Below are positions 24,409 to 24,418 of a DNA stretch of 24,418 nt, piece after piece; the stretch's first letter is position 1, and each line of letters starts with the position of its first letter. The stretch is from Porticoccus sp964608185. GTDB taxonomy: Bacteria > Pseudomonadota > Gammaproteobacteria > Pseudomonadales > Porticoccaceae. The DNA lies in the NCBI GenBank assembly GCA_964608185.1, contig CAZSMR010000017.1, positions 1-24,418 of the forward strand. The letters run 5' to 3'. Both the position numbers and the translations under genes were made by a program. Below the pieces are notes generated by a model. That model was not told where the DNA came from, ran no database searches, and saw nothing but the letters and a program-made list of their open reading frames with translations.

Positions 24409-24418
24409 ATGAGTGATC
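24409..24418 (+). CDS. gatA: Probable first codons of gatA (cut by the window end)
   Basis: ATG at 24409 follows AAGG at 6-nt spacing and opens a frame (Met-Ser-Asp) that runs off the window. gatA is the normal next gene after gatC. Only ten bases are visible, so the assignment rests on context and not on protein sequence. Confidence 0.4.

Noticed and set aside
1..24418. Defence system, prophage, mobile element or secondary-metabolite cluster
   Set aside because: All but one of the genes belong to recognisable housekeeping or core families. No transposase, integrase, nuclease-toxin, CRISPR repeat or biosynthetic assembly-line gene is visible on either strand.

Overview
The window is a stretch of core chromosome from a low-GC gammaproteobacterium (GC by eye in the mid-30s percent). 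Gene content and order (dksA-gluQ-pcnB-folK-dNK-panB, proA-nadD-rsfS-rlmH, and mreBCD-yhdP-nit divergent from gatC) point to the Pseudomonadales/Cellvibrionales side of the class. No tRNA, rRNA, CRISPR array, insertion sequence, phage or toxin-antitoxin gene was recognised. A run of exactly 100 N shows that this is a scaffolded draft assembly.

Layout. Positions 223-5097 (+): dksA, gluQ, then a tightly packed pcnB-folK-deoxynucleoside kinase-panB operon (RNA polyadenylation, folate, nucleotide salvage, pantothenate). Positions 5126-8544: a glutathione S-transferase-like gene (-) divergent from a serine esterase (+), then the coupled pair mpl-ubiX (-) for peptidoglycan recycling and prenyl-FMN synthesis. 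Positions 8744-13102 (+): a Xanthomonas-type PPi-dependent phosphofructokinase and a large MMPL/RND exporter split by the assembly gap. Positions 13153-15948 (+): proA-nadD-rsfS-rlmH. Positions 15964-16317 (-): an orphan 117-residue protein. Positions 16526-23777 (-): mreB-mreC-mreD-yhdP-nit, covering cell shape, envelope lipid transport and metabolite repair. From 24073 (+): gatC and the likely first bases of gatA.

Several usual neighbours are absent: cbrAB/crcZ between gluQ and pcnB, panC after panB, maf and rng between mreD and yhdP, tldD after nit, and mrdA/rodA after rlmH. Intergenic spaces are short, and several predicted hairpins contain the stop codon of the gene they end. Together this suggests a compacted or rearranged genome, perhaps streamlined or host-associated; that is inference.

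I found no convincing new multi-gene system. The observations most worth checking are: (1) mreC, whose conserved N-terminal membrane anchor is in frame but has no NTG start, only an AUA codon behind an ideal Shine-Dalgarno; (2) the false gap in the MMPL gene, flanked by an identical 55-bp sequence, whose merging restores one 905-codon gene; (3) an acidic 22-residue repeat insert in that exporter's second periplasmic domain; (4) stop-codon-embedded hairpins; (5) a GC-rich short ORF overlapping the pcnB start; (6) an 8-bp tandem array of SD-like units before gatA.
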